Origin: Bacteroidota bacterium
Lineage (GTDB): Bacteria > Bacteroidota > Bacteroidia > Cytophagales > Cyclobacteriaceae
DNA length: 35,934 nt
Direction: 5' to 3'
Assembly (NCBI GenBank): GCA_023417785.1
Contig: JAEZEH010000016.1
Location: forward strand, 1-35,934
Below are positions 31,999 through 35,934 of the stretch, piece by piece. A model generated the notes under the pieces. That model had not been told where the DNA came from. It saw nothing but the letters and a program-made list of their open reading frames with translations, and ran no database searches. The stretch's first letter is position 1. Each line of letters starts with the position of its first letter. The translations under genes and the position numbers were made by a program.

Positions 31999-33171
31999 AT
32001 GAAACCGAGTCACGTATTCGTCCTGCTCGCCCTCACCGCGTTTGCATGTTCGCAGGAGGGTGGATCCGATGTCCAGCAAAAAAAACAAGAGCTTGCTGAT
32101 GCGCGAAAGGAGTATCAGGAATTGAAACAAAAGATCAATGTTCTTGAAACCGAGTTGAAAGAAATTGATCCCGAGTTCGCAAAAGAAACTGACAATGCCA
32201 TCCTGGTTTCCAGTTTTGTTCCGGGCAAAAACACCTTCCAGCATAAATTTGATGTAAGGGGCTCAGTGAAAAGCAAACGCAATGTATTAATGAGTGCAGA
32301 GATCCCCGCGCGGATTGAACGCGTTCACGTACGGCAAGGGCAGAACGTTTCCAAAGGTCAGTTACTCGTCTCGCTCGATGCGGATATATTGAGCAATTCA
32401 ATCAAGGAACTTGAAACGCAACTCGAACTGGCCAACACAATTTATGAGCGTCAGGCTCGCCTTTGGGAGCAGAAGATTGGCACCGAGGTCCAGTACCTTC
32501 AAGCTAAGAACAACAAAGAGTCCCTCGAAAGCAGACTGGCTACTATAAAATCACAGATTGCGCAGGCTAACGTACGGGCTCCCTTCTCGGGATCCGTTGA
32601 CGAGGTGCCGGCGCGTGAAGGTGAAATGGCCAGCCCCGGGGTTCCGCTGGTGCGGCTGACGTCGCCCGAAGATATGTATATCGAAGCCGAGGTGTCAGAA
32701 CGATTCCTTGGAAAAGTAGTTACGGGCGACAAAGTTGAGGTTCAGTTTCCGATGCAGGACAAAAGTATTGAATCGACCATCGCAGCGGTTAGTGATGTCA
32801 TCAATCCGGAAAACAGAACTTTTCGGGTAGACGTCAAGTTACCCGCGACGAAGATCGGCCTTAAACCAAACCAGGTTACCATTCTGCAAATTACCGACTA
32901 CGTTCGAAAAGATGCGATCGCTATCCCTACCAGACTTCTCCTACGCGACGATCAGGGTGAATACATCTATGTAATTGAAAAGAAAGGGTCAGATAACGTG
33001 GCCAAAAAAGTACGCGTTAAGAGCGGCCTGACTTACTCCGGCCAAACCGAGATACTGGAAGGCCTTCAGGGAGATGAGCAGCTGATTGATAAAGGGTTCC
33101 GTGACGTGGCCGAAGGTGTTCAGGTGGCCATCGCGAAGCCGGAAGAGATCGGAAAGGTAGCGGCATATTAA
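31999..33171 (+). CDS. RND efflux membrane fusion lipoprotein (HlyD/AcrA type)
   Basis: The periplasmic adaptor joining the inner-membrane pump to the TolC-like channel. The ATG at 31999 gives 390 residues with signal peptide MKPSHVFVLLALTAFAC (Cys17 lipidated); an upstream in-frame ATG at 31963 overlaps the TolC stop and has no signal-peptide logic. A coiled coil (about 30-60) is followed by the lipoyl/barrel-sandwich part (VHVRQGQNVSKGQLLVSLDADIL), a helical hairpin (LELANTIYERQARLWEQKIGTEVQYLQAKN), the second lipoyl half (RAPFSGSVDEVPAREGEMASPGVPLVRL), a beta-barrel and a membrane-proximal domain. 22 bases before the pump gene. Family firm. Confidence 0.95.
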   Translation: MKPSHVFVLLALTAFACSQEGGSDVQQKKQELADARKEYQELKQKINVLETELKEIDPEFAKETDNAILVSSFVPGKNTFQHKFDVRGSVKSKRNVLMSAEIPARIERVHVRQGQNVSKGQLLVSLDADILSNSIKELETQLELANTIYERQARLWEQKIGTEVQYLQAKNNKESLESRLATIKSQIAQANVRAPFSGSVDEVPAREGEMASPGVPLVRLTSPEDMYIEAEVSERFLGKVVTGDKVEVQFPMQDKSIESTIAAVSDVINPENRTFRVDVKLPATKIGLKPNQVTILQITDYVRKDAIAIPTRLLLRDDQGEYIYVIEKKGSDNVAKKVRVKSGLTYSGQTEILEGLQGDEQLIDKGFRDVAEGVQVAIAKPEEIGKVAAY

Positions 33172-33193
33172 ATAACACTACACCATTAGAAAC

Positions 33194-35934
33194 ATGAGTC
33201 TGAAAAACGACAGCATTGATAATACAAAGAAGGTAGACAAGCAGTTCGGGCTTACTACTTTGTCATTGAAGAATAACGTGGTGGTCTTCTTCCTCACCTT
33301 CATCATCGTGGTGATGGGAATAATCACTTACCAGAACCTGCCCAAAGACAGCTATCCGGAAATAAAGCAACCCACCATCTATGTAGGGGTGCTTTATCCT
33401 GGTAACTCGCCTGTTGATATGGAAAATCTGGTTACGCGACAGATCGAAAAGGAAATCAATTCGATTTCCGAGGTCGATCATATTAAATCGACCGCTGTTC
33501 AGGACTATACCACCATCATAGTGGAGTTCAGACCCGAGACGCCAGTTGAGTCAGCGCTTACCAAAGTTAAGGATGCCGTAGACAAGGCAAGACCCGAGTT
33601 ACCTGCCGATATTGAAGAGCCCAATGTTTTCGAACTGGATTTTTCAGAATTTCCCATAATGAACATCAACCTTTCAGGGAATTTTTCTCTTGAAGAGTTG
33701 AAAGATCATGCTGAGTACCTCGAAGACAAGTTCGAAGCATTGAACGAAGTATCGAAAGTAGAGATACGTGGGCTGGCGGAGAAGGAAGTAAAAATCAAGA
33801 CGAATCCTTATGAAATGGAGGCCCGTCTTGTGAGTTATTCTGATATTGAGAACGCTGTCAAGGCAGAGAACCTGACGATGTCAGGAGGGAATATTCTCGA
33901 CAACGATGTGCGGAGGGCTATCCGTGTGGTGGGAGAGTATGACGATCCCAAGCAACTGGAAGATATTATCATAAAGCAGGAGAAAGGTAATATCGTTTAT
34001 CTCAGGGATGTTGCGAAGGTGGAGTACGACTACAAAGACCGTAAGAGCTTTGCCCGGCTGGAACAAAAACCGGTGGTCATGCTCGATGTGGTTAAGCGAA
34101 GCGGACAAAACCTGCTTATCGCCACCGAGAAGATTCATGCAATCCTGGAAGAAGCGAAGGCAACACGCTTCCCGCCCGGACTCAATATCAGCATCACGAA
34201 TGACCAGTCTTCTTTTACCAAGGAAATGGTAAGCAGTATGGAGAACAATATCATCTCCGGCGTGATCGTCGTCGTTATTGTCCTCCTGCTTTTTATTGGA
34301 ACCCGCAATTCGATGTTCGTTGGAATGGCAATTCCGATGTCGATGTTCATGACGTTCCTGATTCTCGGTATCATGGGCATGACCATTAACATGATGGTGC
34401 TGTTTGGATTGATCATGGCGTTGGGTATGCTGGTTGACAACGGTATAGTTGTCGTGGAGAATGTGTACCGGCTTCGCGAGGAGGGCTATTCCCTTTGGGA
34501 TGCTACGCGACTCGGGGTAGGTGAGGTGGCACTTCCCATTATTTCTTCGACGGCTACGACGCTGGCGGCGTTCTTACCGCTGGCCATGTGGCCGGGCCTC
34601 GAAGGAGAATTTATGAAAATTCTTCCGATCACGCTGATAGTGGCCCTGTCATCTTCGCTGTTTGTCGCGCTGGTTATCAATCCCGTTTTCATCGCACGAT
34701 ACATGAAGATTGAAGGAGAAAAAGTTTTTAACAAGAAAAGGATTCTCAGAGACGCGCTGATCATTGCGGTCATTGGTCTGTTATTCATTTTTGCGCTTAA
34801 CATTTACTGGATAGGGAACCTGCTCGTACTCTATGCCTTGCTAATGATTCTGAATGTCTGGGTATTAACTCCGGCTTCTATAAAGTTTCAGCGGTCGTTT
34901 TTACCGTGGGTCGAAGAGCGATACAACCGCACGATTGATTTTGCACTTAGAAAAAGAAATTCCGTATGGATTCTCGTAGGAACGTTTTTTATGTTGATTT
35001 TCTCCATCGCTCTCATGGCGGTATTTCCTCCGAAAACGCTTTACTTCCCTGAGAATGAACCCAAATACGTAAATGTTTTTATCGAGTATCCGACCGGTAC
35101 TGATATCGACGCGACAGACAGGTTTACGAAGCAGATCGAAAAAAGGGTAATCGACATTATTGCGCCGTACAAAGTCGCCGTTGAATCCGTGATTGCCAAT
35201 GTGGGCGAGGGTACTGGTGATCCGAATGATATGTCTTCGATAGGTGAGTCTGATACGCCTCATAAGGCAAGGATCACAATAAACTTTGTTGACTTCAAAT
35301 ATCGCGAGGGCGTCAGTACGGAAAATGTTATGGCGAAAATCCGCGAAGGCATCTCAGGCTTCCCAGGGGTTTCAGTCACGGTAGCTAAAAATGTGGACGG
35401 ACCGCCAGCAGGGAAACCGGTAACAATTGAAATCACGGGCGACGACCTCAAGACACTGGTTGACATTGCCGACAGGATGAAGAACTTTATCAATGAATCG
35501 GATATCGCGGGTATTGAAAGACTCAGGCATGATATTGAAACCGGCAAGCCCGAATTACTCGTCGATCTCGACCGCGAGAAGACGCGCCGGTTTGGACTCT
35601 CAACGTTTTCGGTGGCTGATGAACTCCGTACTTCCCTTTTCGGTAAAGAAATATCGAAGTACAAGGAAGGGGAAGATGATTATGAGATTCAGTTGCGAAT
35701 GGACGACAAATATCGTTACGACATGAACGCGCTCATAAACAAGAGCGTCACGTTCCGTGATCAGACCAATGGTCAGATGCACCAGGTTCCCATCTCTGCC
35801 GTCGCCAACACGCGACTAAGCAGCACTTACGGGAACGTGAAGCGGAAAGATCTGAAGCGTATTGTTACGTTAAGTTCAAATGTGTTGGGCAGTTACAATC
35901 CGACGGAAATTAATAATCAGATCAAAGCTGCGCT
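33194..35934 (+). CDS. RND efflux pump permease (AcrB/HAE1 type), 3' end outside window
   Basis: 913 codons from the ATG at 33194 to the window edge, open throughout, roughly 85 percent of the usual length. Translated here: MSLKNDSIDNTKKVDKQFG, then TM1 at about 28-48 and the porter domain (YPEIKQPTIYVGVLYPGNSP). TM2-TM6 follow at about 345-505. The proton-relay helix TM4 reads MALGMLVDNGIVVVENV with D415 followed by N416. After TM6 an insertion of about 40 residues (520-559) contains two extra hydrophobic stretches before TM7. The second porter domain then starts. It exports drugs, detergents or metabolites with proton import, together with the two upstream partners. Substrate unknown. Confidence 0.94.
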   Translation, partial: MSLKNDSIDNTKKVDKQFGLTTLSLKNNVVVFFLTFIIVVMGIITYQNLPKDSYPEIKQPTIYVGVLYPGNSPVDMENLVTRQIEKEINSISEVDHIKSTAVQDYTTIIVEFRPETPVESALTKVKDAVDKARPELPADIEEPNVFELDFSEFPIMNINLSGNFSLEELKDHAEYLEDKFEALNEVSKVEIRGLAEKEVKIKTNPYEMEARLVSYSDIENAVKAENLTMSGGNILDNDVRRAIRVVGEYDDPKQLEDIIIKQEKGNIVYLRDVAKVEYDYKDRKSFARLEQKPVVMLDVVKRSGQNLLIATEKIHAILEEAKATRFPPGLNISITNDQSSFTKEMVSSMENNIISGVIVVVIVLLLFIGTRNSMFVGMAIPMSMFMTFLILGIMGMTINMMVLFGLIMALGMLVDNGIVVVENVYRLREEGYSLWDATRLGVGEVALPIISSTATTLAAFLPLAMWPGLEGEFMKILPITLIVALSSSLFVALVINPVFIARYMKIEGEKVFNKKRILRDALIIAVIGLLFIFALNIYWIGNLLVLYALLMILNVWVLTPASIKFQRSFLPWVEERYNRTIDFALRKRNSVWILVGTFFMLIFSIALMAVFPPKTLYFPENEPKYVNVFIEYPTGTDIDATDRFTKQIEKRVIDIIAPYKVAVESVIANVGEGTGDPNDMSSIGESDTPHKARITINFVDFKYREGVSTENVMAKIREGISGFPGVSVTVAKNVDGPPAGKPVTIEITGDDLKTLVDIADRMKNFINESDIAGIERLRHDIETGKPELLVDLDREKTRRFGLSTFSVADELRTSLFGKEISKYKEGEDDYEIQLRMDDKYRYDMNALINKSVTFRDQTNGQMHQVPISAVANTRLSSTYGNVKRKDLKRIVTLSSNVLGSYNPTEINNQIKAA

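Overview
The window looks like chromosomal DNA of a Bacteroidota bacterium, most plausibly of the Cytophagales type. The reasons are a SusC/SusD pair next to a giant hybrid two-component sensor, a type IX secretion (Por) C-terminal sorting domain on one enzyme, several Bacteroidota-type promoters (TTTG / TAnnTTTG), and the gene order tRNA-Gln, prs, rplY, pth. Species cannot be fixed from the sequence alone. No phage, transposase, integrase, CRISPR array or rRNA gene was seen.

Layout. 1-3.1 kb: the 3' part of a sensor histidine kinase, then metG (methionyl-tRNA synthetase) with a readable promoter. 3.2-5.9 kb: a lower-GC stretch with an unrecognised secreted protein, a non-coding gap holding a strong hairpin, and a membrane histidine kinase on the minus strand. 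6.1-19.8 kb: a polysaccharide utilisation locus. The hybrid two-component sensor (minus strand) diverges from a plus-strand run of SusC-like receptor, SusD-like lipoprotein, a third surface lipoprotein and two tandem paralogous DUF5060 / clan GH-A glycoside hydrolases. The first hydrolase carries a T9SS sorting domain. The second is a lipoprotein without an acidic export patch. A TTTGG pentanucleotide repeat and a strong hairpin separate the binding-protein genes from the enzyme genes. 19.8-27.2 kb: a minus-strand housekeeping block (pth, rplY, prs, tRNA-Gln, a DUF4136 lipoprotein, purL) with clear terminators and promoters, and a 440-base non-coding gap holding a GC-rich repeat-like element. 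27.3-29.7 kb: a small outer-membrane-type protein, an alpha/beta hydrolase convergent with it, and an ECF sigma factor followed by a small membrane protein. 29.9 kb to the end: a TetR-regulated tripartite RND efflux operon (tetR, tolC-like, membrane fusion lipoprotein, RND pump), with the pump running off the window.

How the parts work together. In the utilisation locus the sensor probably detects an oligosaccharide in the periplasm and, through its own AraC-type DNA-binding domain, activates the SusC/D genes and enzymes. The secreted hydrolase would cut glycan outside the cell, SusCD would import the products, and the lipoprotein hydrolase may continue in the periplasm. The efflux operon is a self-contained regulated pump. 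The minus-strand block covers purine and PRPP synthesis and translation quality control.

Most genes belong to well-known families. The most interesting parts are the paired hydrolases with different cellular addresses, the repeat and hairpin between the binding and enzyme genes, the inverted repeat at the susC start codon, promoters lying almost on top of start codons, and the repeat-like intergenic elements.
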